NCBI GenBank assembly: GCA_020852965.1
Contig: JADYZV010000103.1
Span: 58,695 to 122,694, forward strand
Reading direction: 5' to 3'
Origin: Pirellulaceae bacterium
GTDB lineage: Bacteria; Planctomycetota; Planctomycetia; Pirellulales; Pirellulaceae
Length of the DNA: 64,000 nucleotides
Both the position numbers and the translations under genes were made by a program. Positions 19,093 through 26,497 of this stretch are shown in pieces. Numbering within the stretch: position 1 is the first letter of the stretch; each line of letters starts with the position of its first letter. The notes under the pieces were generated by a model. The model had not been told where the DNA came from. It saw nothing but the letters and a program-made list of their open reading frames with translations, and ran no database searches.

Positions 19093-20514
19093 ATGGAATC
19101 TCAGGGATCCAAAGAATTACATGGTGATGAAGAGGATGGCATCGGGCCGATGCCCGAGCAGCCGATCGACCGATTGTTGCGTCCGCTGGCCCGCTTTTTG
19201 CATGTCGAAGCGACCAGTGGCTTTGTGTTGGTGCTTTGCACAGCCATTGCTTTGTTCGCGGCGAACTCGTCTTTTGCAGAGTCCTACCTCGCTTTTTGGA
19301 ATACCAAAATCACGATCGGCTTTGGTGCATTTGAGTTCCGCCATTCGCTGCATCATGTGATCAATGATGGTCTGATGGCCGTCTTCTTTTTCGTAATTGG
19401 GCTCGAGGTGAAGCGTGAGATGGTCCACGGTTCGTTGTCCGATTGGAGACAAGCCTCGCTCCCCATTGCGGCGGCGCTGGGCGGCATGCTCGTCCCTGCG
19501 GGGTTGTATCTAGCGGTTCAGTATGGCCAACCGGGCATGCGCGGGTGGGGGATTCCGATGGCTACGGACATAGCCTTCGTCATCGGTTGCTTGGCGTTGC
19601 TCGGCCGCCGCGTACCGCATAGTTTGCGGATGCTACTATTGTCGCTGGCGATTGTCGATGACATTGGGGCAATTCTTGTGATCGCAGTCGGCTATACGGC
19701 TGCACTCGATGGGAGCGACCTTTTATTAGCAGCCATTGGTATAGCTGTTGTGCATTTGCTCTCGCGCATCGGAGTGCGTAACTTTGCTCCCTACATCGTG
19801 GTAGGCTCGGTCGCTTGGCTTGCGTTGCATGAATCTGGGGTCCACGCGACCTTGGCTGGTGTGATTTTGGGATTGATGACACCAGCGAAAACCGTATTGA
19901 TACCGGAGAGGTTTCGCGAGTACTTGCAGAATAAAAAGGAGTCCTTTGAAAATCAACGTTGGGCCCTGCGTCGTCAGCGCACCGCAGTTGTCAAAGAGGT
20001 TCAGCGCTTGACTCGCGAAACCATCTCTCCGTTGGAGTACTTGGAGACGACCCTACACCCGTGGAGTGCTTACTTCATTATGCCGATCTTCGCGTTGGCC
20101 AATGCGGGCGTGCCCATCCGATTGGCAGATCTGGGCGATTCGGTAGCGTTGGCCGTGGTGCTCGGATTGGTCGTGGGCAAGCCGTTGGGGATCGTGCTTT
20201 TTAGTTGGGTGGCGATTCGCTTGGGGTGGGCGCGATTGCCACATGGTGTTCCATGGCCGATTTTGTTTGCGGGAAGCTGCTTGGCCGGTATCGGCTTTAC
20301 GATGGCCCTGTTCATCGACGGACTAGCCTTCGGGATCGACGGATATGACATTGCCAAAGCCGGTGTATTATTCGGCTCCGCGACCAGCGCGATTCTCGGC
20401 ATGGGCTTGTTGATGTGGTTATTACCCTGCGCCGAGTCGGCCATGGAGGGCTCGAACTTGGGCGATTCCCAACCCGTGGCATCGGGAAAAGGTCAACCAA
20501 TAGACCCGGAATAG
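19093..20514 (+). CDS. nhaA: Na+/H+ antiporter NhaA
   Basis: 473 residues from the ATG at 19093. Twelve-helix sodium/proton antiporter. Hallmarks: FFFVIGLEVKREMVHGSL in TM2, PMATDIAFVIGCLALLGRRVP in TM4, the transport-site LAIVDDIGAILVIAV in TM5 with both aspartates, and SGVHATLAGVILGLMTP in TM8. Compared with E. coli NhaA (388 residues) it has an N-terminal cytoplasmic extension and a charged insertion of about 60 residues (about 270-330, KKESFENQRWALRRQR) in the loop after TM8, as in other long NhaA proteins. It exports Na+ and helps pH control, which matters for the bicarbonate systems elsewhere in the window. Confidence 0.95.
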   Translation: MESQGSKELHGDEEDGIGPMPEQPIDRLLRPLARFLHVEATSGFVLVLCTAIALFAANSSFAESYLAFWNTKITIGFGAFEFRHSLHHVINDGLMAVFFFVIGLEVKREMVHGSLSDWRQASLPIAAALGGMLVPAGLYLAVQYGQPGMRGWGIPMATDIAFVIGCLALLGRRVPHSLRMLLLSLAIVDDIGAILVIAVGYTAALDGSDLLLAAIGIAVVHLLSRIGVRNFAPYIVVGSVAWLALHESGVHATLAGVILGLMTPAKTVLIPERFREYLQNKKESFENQRWALRRQRTAVVKEVQRLTRETISPLEYLETTLHPWSAYFIMPIFALANAGVPIRLADLGDSVALAVVLGLVVGKPLGIVLFSWVAIRLGWARLPHGVPWPILFAGSCLAGIGFTMALFIDGLAFGIDGYDIAKAGVLFGSATSAILGMGLLMWLLPCAESAMEGSNLGDSQPVASGKGQPIDPE

Positions 20515-20591
20515 TCTTGCCGAGAGCGGCGAAAACGCTACAATCAAGCACTAGGCAATAGGTTTCTTCTCCTTGTTTTTGCTGGTTGTTG

Positions 20592-20927
20592 ATGGTGAGC
20601 TCCACCCCTAGTTACTTTCGAATTGGTCGCGCAAATTGGGTGATGTCATGCATCATGCTGGTTTTACTCGCGCTGCCAAGTTTCGGGATAACGACGACTG
20701 CCTCACGATTGTTGGGCAGTGAGCGACCGGCGGCAGCGGAAGAGTTGGCCGAGCGCGCCCCAAGTTGTTCTCAGCGGCGCGTTCAAGTTTTTCGAACGCT
20801 CGATCGCGTTTCGTACATCGACCGCTTGGCCGGTGCAAAATTCAAGTTATCGCTGGCCACAACGCAACCGAATCCGGTTTTTGGCCATCGTCTGTCAAAC
20901 GGGATTCTAGCGCCCTTACGTTGTTAG
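20592..20927 (+). CDS. Small secreted protein, unknown
   Basis: About 111 residues from the ATG at 20592. A hydrophobic segment (VMSCIMLVLLALPSFGI) acts as signal peptide or anchor. The mature part is short and polar and ends SNGILAPLRC. Two Cys in the mature part could pair. I have a vague memory of similar short secreted planctomycete proteins but cannot name a family. Overlapping + frames of similar length exist, so confidence is modest; the signal-like start favours this one. Confidence 0.45.
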   Translation: MVSSTPSYFRIGRANWVMSCIMLVLLALPSFGITTTASRLLGSERPAAAEELAERAPSCSQRRVQVFRTLDRVSYIDRLAGAKFKLSLATTQPNPVFGHRLSNGILAPLRC

Positions 20928-21225
20928 GCATCTGGCCTGTGTGGTTGCCTACCGATGGCGGAGCGTCGTCGGGCTCCCATTGGGGAGCTAGGCGTCCCTA
21001 GGTCAACGGACCGTTGGTCGTTCTTTAGGTAACACTTGCTAGCCGCGTGCCATGGTGCTTGAGGATTGTCTCTGCATTGGTGACGCGGCCGCTCTCGCTC
21101 TGTTTGGATCTAATTTCGCGTGCTTCAAACCTGTTTGAAGTTTGGCGGCTCCTGAGAACCTCCGGAGCGATGCCATGCGTGCGCTGCATTGTTGTATTTT
21201 TGCTAACTCAGTACATAGAAACGGT
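20928..21225. other. Leader region of the SulP-carbonic anhydrase gene
   Basis: No gene seen. Contains one degenerate copy (20951-20981) of the CCGACGGCGGAGCGTCGGGC element that also occurs in jetA. The SulP frame is open back to a TTG at 21142, but the residues before 21226 do not look like family sequence. Confidence 0.4.
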
Positions 21226-23499
21226 ATGCCGATGCCTCAACAGACTTCTTTGTTTTCTCCTGCGACCATTGGCCGTGATTTACTTGCCGGGTCGGTAGTT
21301 TTTCTGGTCGCATTGCCACTCTGCTTGGGCATCGCGCTGGCATCGGGAGCCGACCTGTTTTCGGGTCTGCTCTCGGGAATCGTTGGTGGCCTAGTGGTGG
21401 CTGCAATAAGTGGGTCAAGTAGCAGCGTCAGTGGTCCAGCGGCTGGCTTGACCGCGATTGTCGCTGCTCAGATCGCTTCGTTGGGGTCGTTCGAGGCATT
21501 CCTGCTAGCAGTTGTCGTGGCCGGCTTGATCCAAATCGGTTTCGGTATCGCACGCTGTGGTGCCCTGTCGGCATTCTTTCCGTCGAGCGTGATCAAAGGG
21601 CTACTGGCAGCGATCGGTATTATTCTGATCCTAAAGCAGATTCCTCACGTATTCGGCCACGATAGCGACCCCGAAGGGGAAATGGCCTTTCAACAACCTG
21701 ACCATCAGAATACTTTCTCGGAGTTGCTGACGTTACTTGGTGGTGAAATCCATCTGGGTGCGATGGTGATCGGCTTAGTGTCGGTTGCCCTGCTGGTCTT
21801 CTGGGATCGCGTGCCTGTGTTGAAGAGGTCGTTAGTCCCTTCGCCGCTGATCGTCGTAATACTTGGGGTCGGGCTGAGTTTCGGGTTCGTTGGCCTGGGA
21901 GAGGACTGGGCCATCGGGGCAAGCCATTTGGTGCAGATCCCAATCGCAGCGAGCTTGGCGGAGTTCACCGGGTTTTTGAGACTGCCAGACTTCACGCAAT
22001 TCTCCAATCCGGCGATTTATTTTGCGGCCCTGACGATCGCCGTGGTCGCCTCGTTGGAGACGCTGCTCAACCTCGAAGCGGTCGATAAACTGGATCCGGC
22101 GAAACGTAATTCGCCGCCCAGTCGCGAGCTGGTTGCACAAGGCTGTGGCAATTTGGTTTGTGGTTTGATTGGCGGTCTGCCGGTCACGTCAGTTATCGTG
22201 CGTGGTTCGGTCAACGTTGGCGCTGGCGCTAAGACCAAACTGTCGGCACTCACGCACGGCGCCTTGCTATTATTGAGTGTGGCTCTATTGCCGGCCTACA
22301 TGAACATGATTCCGCTGGCGGCGTTGGCGGCGATCCTTTTGGTCACGGGTTTCAAGCTAGCTAGCCCCAAGTTGTTTAAGCAAATGTGGGACGAGGGACG
22401 CTACCAATTCCTGCCGTTCATTATCACCGTGGTGGCGATTATTTTGACCGACTTGCTGATCGGTATTGTCGTCGGTTTGGGCGTCAGCGTACTGTTTATT
22501 CTCAACAGCAATCTACGACGACCCATTCGGCGAATTGTCGAAACTCGCTTGGCTGGTGATGTGTTGAATATCGAGCTAGCCAATCAAGTCAGCTTTCTCA
22601 ACCGCGCCGCGCTCGGTCGCGTACTTAACGAGGTCAAGCGGGGAACTAATGTGCAGATCGATGCTACCGATTCCGACTATATCGATCCCGACGTGCTGAG
22701 TTTGATTCGCGATTTCAAGGACAACACGGCCCCGGCGCGGAACATCGCGGTCAACTTAAAGGGCTTCAAAACGAAATATGCGTTGCATGATGAATTGCAG
22801 TTCGCCGACTATTCGACTCGAGAATTACAAGATCAAATGTCGGCCGAACAGGTGCTTGAAGTGCTGCAGGCAGGCAATCACCGCTTCGCGACTGGAACAC
22901 GCATCAATCGCGACTTGGGGCGCCAGGTCAACGCCACGTCGGCGGGGCAGAATCCTTTCGCGGCAATACTGAGTTGTATCGACTCGCGAGTACCCGCCGA
23001 GTTGGTGTTTGACCTAGGCGTAGGGGATATATTCAGTGTACGCGTGGCCGGCAATGTGATAGGCACCAAGTCGCTGGGTAGCCTTGAATTTGCCATTGGC
23101 GTAGCGGGTGTCAAGTTGATTGTGGTACTCGGGCATACGCGTTGTGGTGCGGTGACTTCTGCAGTGCAACTCATTTCGGAAGGCCGATCGGCTCATGCGG
23201 CTACTGGCTGTCAGCACCTGCAAGCTATTGTTGACGAGATCGCCCCCAGCGTGAACGAGCACTGGCCCGACTGGTTGGAGACTCTGACCAAAGACGAGTT
23301 CGAGCAAGAGGTAGATCAAGTCGCGGCGCGCAATGTATTGCATACCGCCAAGCAGATCCTTAGCCGTAGCGAAGTGATCCGAAATGGCGTCTACCAGGGC
23401 CGAGTGAAAGTGGTGGGAGCCCTCTACGACGTGAAGACCGGTTGTATCCAATTCCTGGAGCAGGCGGCGCTAGAGCTCCGTAGCGAGGAAAGGTCCTAG
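21226..23499 (+). CDS. SulP-type bicarbonate/anion transporter fused to beta-carbonic anhydrase
   Basis: 757 residues from ATG 21226. N-terminal SulP domain (about 10-420): LAGSVVFLVALPLCLGIALASGA, SSSVSGPAAGLTAIV, and ten or more helices. A short STAS-like domain follows (about 440-540, NIELANQVSFLNRAALGRVL). C-terminal beta-carbonic anhydrase (about 550-740) has zinc ligands in LSCIDSRVPAELVFDLG (Cys, Asp-Arg dyad) and GHTRCGAVTSAV (His, Cys). Such fusions are thought to import HCO3- and interconvert it with CO2 in one protein; this assignment is from family knowledge. The stop overlaps the convergent epimerase gene by 30 bases. It complements the DAB operon at 38.7-44.8 kb. Confidence 0.92.
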   Translation: MPMPQQTSLFSPATIGRDLLAGSVVFLVALPLCLGIALASGADLFSGLLSGIVGGLVVAAISGSSSSVSGPAAGLTAIVAAQIASLGSFEAFLLAVVVAGLIQIGFGIARCGALSAFFPSSVIKGLLAAIGIILILKQIPHVFGHDSDPEGEMAFQQPDHQNTFSELLTLLGGEIHLGAMVIGLVSVALLVFWDRVPVLKRSLVPSPLIVVILGVGLSFGFVGLGEDWAIGASHLVQIPIAASLAEFTGFLRLPDFTQFSNPAIYFAALTIAVVASLETLLNLEAVDKLDPAKRNSPPSRELVAQGCGNLVCGLIGGLPVTSVIVRGSVNVGAGAKTKLSALTHGALLLLSVALLPAYMNMIPLAALAAILLVTGFKLASPKLFKQMWDEGRYQFLPFIITVVAIILTDLLIGIVVGLGVSVLFILNSNLRRPIRRIVETRLAGDVLNIELANQVSFLNRAALGRVLNEVKRGTNVQIDATDSDYIDPDVLSLIRDFKDNTAPARNIAVNLKGFKTKYALHDELQFADYSTRELQDQMSAEQVLEVLQAGNHRFATGTRINRDLGRQVNATSAGQNPFAAILSCIDSRVPAELVFDLGVGDIFSVRVAGNVIGTKSLGSLEFAIGVAGVKLIVVLGHTRCGAVTSAVQLISEGRSAHAATGCQHLQAIVDEIAPSVNEHWPDWLETLTKDEFEQEVDQVAARNVLHTAKQILSRSEVIRNGVYQGRVKVVGALYDVKTGCIQFLEQAALELRSEERS

Positions 23500-24384
23500 C
23501 TGCGGGTAACGAAACTTGAAACCGGCGTCGAGCAAGCGTCGGGGAACTACCAGGCAACTGGTCAGCAACAAGGCGTCCGCCATTTCACCCAGCGTTAAAC
23601 GCAAACCCCAAATGGGAGCGGGGAGAATGGCGGGTACGCCCAGCTGTTGGGCCAGCGTTTTTGTGAACTCGGCGTTGGTCATCGGTTGGGGGGCCACTAC
23701 GTTGTAAGCGCCCTCTGCCGAGGTTTCGACCATCATCCACGCGATAGCCGAAACCACATCCGGCAATGCCACCCAGCTCCAATATTGCTTGCCAGAACCG
23801 ACTCGTCCGCCGAGCATCCAGCGGAAAAGCGGCAGCATCTTGGCCAGCCCGCCGCCGTCCCGCGAAAGCACCATGCCGAAGCGGGGGTGAATGACACGCA
23901 CGCCGCGTTGTACCAGTGGCAGGCAGGCATCCTCCCAATCGCTGGCCACATCAGCTAAGAAGTCGTGACCGCGTGGCGTCGCCTCATCGACTTCTTCAGC
24001 TCCATGCTCACCATAAATCCCGGTGGCTGATGCGGAGATGAAGGTTTTGGGGGGCAGGTCGAGCTGACATATTTGATCGACCAGCAGCCGTGTCGCTCGG
24101 ACGCGGGAGTCGCGTATGCGTTGTTTCTCACTCGGCGTCCAACGGGCTGAGGCGATGCTGCGACCAGCCAAGTGAATCATGCAGTCGGTGCCACTGAGCT
24201 GCTGTGGGTCGAGCAGGCCCCGAGCGGGATCCCACGAAATGGCCCCCCCAGAAGTCGCTGCACTGTCCGACTGGCTCACGCGCTGCACAGAAGATACCGC
24301 ATGGCCTGAGGCCACCAAACGCTCGCACAGCGCACGTCCGATCAGGCCGCTGCTGCCACTGACTGCAATTCGCAAATTGTCCAT
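23470..24384 (-). CDS. TIGR01777-family epimerase (SDR39U1-like)
   Basis: 304 residues. N-terminal Rossmann motif AVSGSSGLIGRALCERL (residues 7-23), active-site-like FISASATGIYGEHG (Tyr in the expected position), GVRVIHPRFGMVLSRDGG, and the C-terminal DUF1731-like end with LLDAGFKFRYPQL. An atypical short-chain dehydrogenase with NAD(P) binding. Biochemical role unknown; similar to YfcH of E. coli. Its 3' end overlaps the SulP fusion gene on the other strand by 30 bases. Confidence 0.92.
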   Translation of the reverse strand: MDNLRIAVSGSSGLIGRALCERLVASGHAVSSVQRVSQSDSAATSGGAISWDPARGLLDPQQLSGTDCMIHLAGRSIASARWTPSEKQRIRDSRVRATRLLVDQICQLDLPPKTFISASATGIYGEHGAEEVDEATPRGHDFLADVASDWEDACLPLVQRGVRVIHPRFGMVLSRDGGGLAKMLPLFRWMLGGRVGSGKQYWSWVALPDVVSAIAWMMVETSAEGAYNVVAPQPMTNAEFTKTLAQQLGVPAILPAPIWGLRLTLGEMADALLLTSCLVVPRRLLDAGFKFRYPQLGPFLATEL

Positions 24385-24847
24385 AGTGCTATAAAACCTT
24401 CTTAGAGACTGATCCTTTCATTAAGCCATCTCTGGAGCACGGTCGCAAGCCATGGCAGTCCGTTTCTCCATCGCCCGTTTCTCAAGTTGCCGAACTCGTA
24501 ACCTCGTCCACTACCCCTAAACTAAGTGTGGATGAAGCACTAGGCGGCTGTTGGAATCCTCAGCCGGATGGTAAAAATAAGGGCTGAGTAAACCATTCGA
24601 AGTGGCTGTAAGCGTGGTGTCGTTCCACTGTAGTAAGCGCCGTCGCTCGTTCCGTCTGCCGAAGTAGGAAGAGTTTGTTTTCAATGGGCTATGACAACCG
24701 GGCTATGACAACCGGGCTACGGCACACGGAGAGTGCCTGCTACATTGACGAATGGAACGCCGTTGGCTGTAGCCTCGAAGCCGGTTCGTTGCTGGAACGC
24801 TTCCGGGAAAATTCGCTTGACTTATACCTAGAAAGCTGACCCCGCCG
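24385..24847. other. Intergenic region with repeats
   Basis: No gene seen. Holds a 14-base direct repeat (24686-24699 and 24700-24713, GGGCTATGACAACC) running straight into a GTAGCAGGC-family element at 24714-24743. Divergent promoters of the two flanking genes should be here. Confidence 0.55.
24714..24743. repeat. Dispersed palindromic element, GTAGCAGGC family (copy 2)
   Basis: GGGCTACGGCACACGGAGA then GTGCCTGCTAC, the inverted orientation of the family core. Preceded by two tandem copies of a 14-base unit that starts with the same GGGCTA, as if the element's edge had been duplicated. Confidence 0.6.
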
Positions 24848-26170
24848 ATGAAGGGCCTACCATTTGTCCTACTGTTTACCGCTATGACTTTTGTCGCGTG
24901 GGGCGCTTATGGCCCGACTCTACACCACGGGGCCACCGCCTTGCACCACGATAGCCTGCGCGCCTTTGTCGGCGTGGGGCTCGCGTATTTCCTCATCGCC
25001 GTCATCATCCCTTTTGTAATCCTCAAACGCTCGGGAGAAGTCGGTCGTTGGACGATTACCGGGTCCATCTACTCGTTGGTCGCCGGCGCAGTCGGTGCCA
25101 TCGGGGCTCTGGGGATTCTGCTGGCACTAGGATATGGGGGGCAGCCCGTGTACGTCATGCCGCTGGTCTTCGGCTTCGCGCCGGTGGTCAATACGCTGGT
25201 GACTGCTTTCTTGAGTCGTACGTTCAATCAAATCAGTCCGATCTTTATTGCGGGAGTCGTTGCTGCTGCGCTGGGTGCCGTCGGCGTCTTGGTGTATAAG
25301 CCTACTCCGGTAAAGGCTCCCTCCACGGCAGCGTCTGCTCAGATCGTGCATGCTCAATCCGACGTTCATGTGGTGCGCTTTGCGATGACACCGTCCTCAG
25401 AGTTGACGACTACTGACGCAGACGAAGCAGAGAAGGTGGGGGGGGGCGCAGCCAATGAAGAAACGGTTGGTGAAAAACCTCCAACGCCAGTAAAGCCACC
25501 CACTTCAGAAAAACCCCCTGTCGAGCAGAAGCCACCCGTCGCGGAGGAATCGAACACCGAATCGATGGAAGGCGGCGAATCGCCCCGCGGTGATCGCTTA
25601 AGTAAGGCTGCCAAGGCAGTCGAAGCTGCCGACGCAGTGCCCGCAGCGCCACTCGCCAAAAAGGGCGTCAGCTTTTGGGGAGTGCTCGGATCGATTGTCG
25701 TGGCCGCCTTCTGCTGGGGATCGTACGGACCGATGTTGCATATTGGGCAAGGTAAAATGTCGGGAAGCCGCCTGCGCCCGTTTGCTTGCGTCGGTATCGC
25801 CTACTTCTTGATCGCCGTCGCCGCTCCGCTGGCAATGATCTATACAGGGAGCGACCATGGTGGAGGAATGGACGCAATCGGTGCGGGCTGGACATGGACA
25901 GGAATGGGCTGGTCGTTCGTCGCGGGAGTCGCGGGGGCTGTCGGTGCCTTGGGAGTCATATTGGCCTTCAATGCGGGTGGCAAGCCCTACTATGTAATGC
26001 CGCTCATTTTTGGTTTTGCGCCGGTGATCAATACGTTCATCTCCGTCGGGGAAGCAGGGACGTGGGGCTTGATCCCACTCATGTTTTGGGTCAGCTTGGC
26101 AGTCGTCATCGCGGGCGCTGTTACCGTGCTCATCAACGCTCCCAAAGCGAAGCCACACAAGGCGGTTTAG
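24848..26170 (+). CDS. Membrane protein made of two homologous halves (DMT/EamA-like)
   Basis: 440 residues, ten or so helices. Half 1 (about 1-150) and half 2 (about 275-435) match closely: FVAWGAYGPTLHHG against FCWGSYGPMLHIG; VGLAYFLIAVIIPF against VGIAYFLIAVAAPL; GAVGAIGALGILLALGYGG against GAVGALGVILAFNAGG; PVYVMPLVFGFAPVVNT against PYYVMPLIFGFAPVINT. The 125-residue linker is Pro/Glu/Lys-rich and probably disordered. It looks like a drug/metabolite-transporter-type protein that arose by recent tandem duplication. The Trp-Gly-x-Tyr-Gly-Pro motif suggests a substrate site repeated in both halves. Substrate unknown. No RBS is clear. Confidence 0.78.
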   Translation: MKGLPFVLLFTAMTFVAWGAYGPTLHHGATALHHDSLRAFVGVGLAYFLIAVIIPFVILKRSGEVGRWTITGSIYSLVAGAVGAIGALGILLALGYGGQPVYVMPLVFGFAPVVNTLVTAFLSRTFNQISPIFIAGVVAAALGAVGVLVYKPTPVKAPSTAASAQIVHAQSDVHVVRFAMTPSSELTTTDADEAEKVGGGAANEETVGEKPPTPVKPPTSEKPPVEQKPPVAEESNTESMEGGESPRGDRLSKAAKAVEAADAVPAAPLAKKGVSFWGVLGSIVVAAFCWGSYGPMLHIGQGKMSGSRLRPFACVGIAYFLIAVAAPLAMIYTGSDHGGGMDAIGAGWTWTGMGWSFVAGVAGAVGALGVILAFNAGGKPYYVMPLIFGFAPVINTFISVGEAGTWGLIPLMFWVSLAVVIAGAVTVLINAPKAKPHKAV

Positions 26171-26497
26171 CGCCGCCGGGAATGTTCGTCAGTGTCCTAG
26201 AATTGCTCTTAAAACGGCCTCGTAGCCGACCCCCAAACGAAGCTTTTCTGATATAATTCGGTCTCTGCGAAACTTCGCTAGCGACAGAGGCTTTCTCTGT
26301 GCTTGAAGCCCCCCTCGGCGTAGTGTAAGTGTCAATTGAGTAGCAGGCACCCTACGTGTGCTGTAGCCCACTGAAAGCCAAGCTCCTATGCTTCGGCGGA
26401 CAGACCCTGGGACTATTTCTGTTACCTTTTTGAATGGTACTGTAGTTAAACGCTGAGCGTACGATTATCAAAAACAGGACCCGGCCCGCGCGCCGGA
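26171..26497. other. Leader region of gyrB
   Basis: No gene seen. Contains a small imperfect hairpin around 26260-26300 and a GTAGCAGGC-family element at 26340-26370. The gyrB promoter should be here, but I cannot fix it. Confidence 0.45.
26340..26370. repeat. Dispersed palindromic element, GTAGCAGGC family (copy 3)
   Basis: GTAGCAGGCACCCTACGTG followed by TGCTGTAGCCCA, a direct-orientation copy with a slightly decayed centre. Confidence 0.6.

Noticed and set aside
20719..21001. Two overlapping + frames after nhaA
   Set aside because: Neither has an RBS or signal-like start, and both overlap the better-supported small secreted protein.
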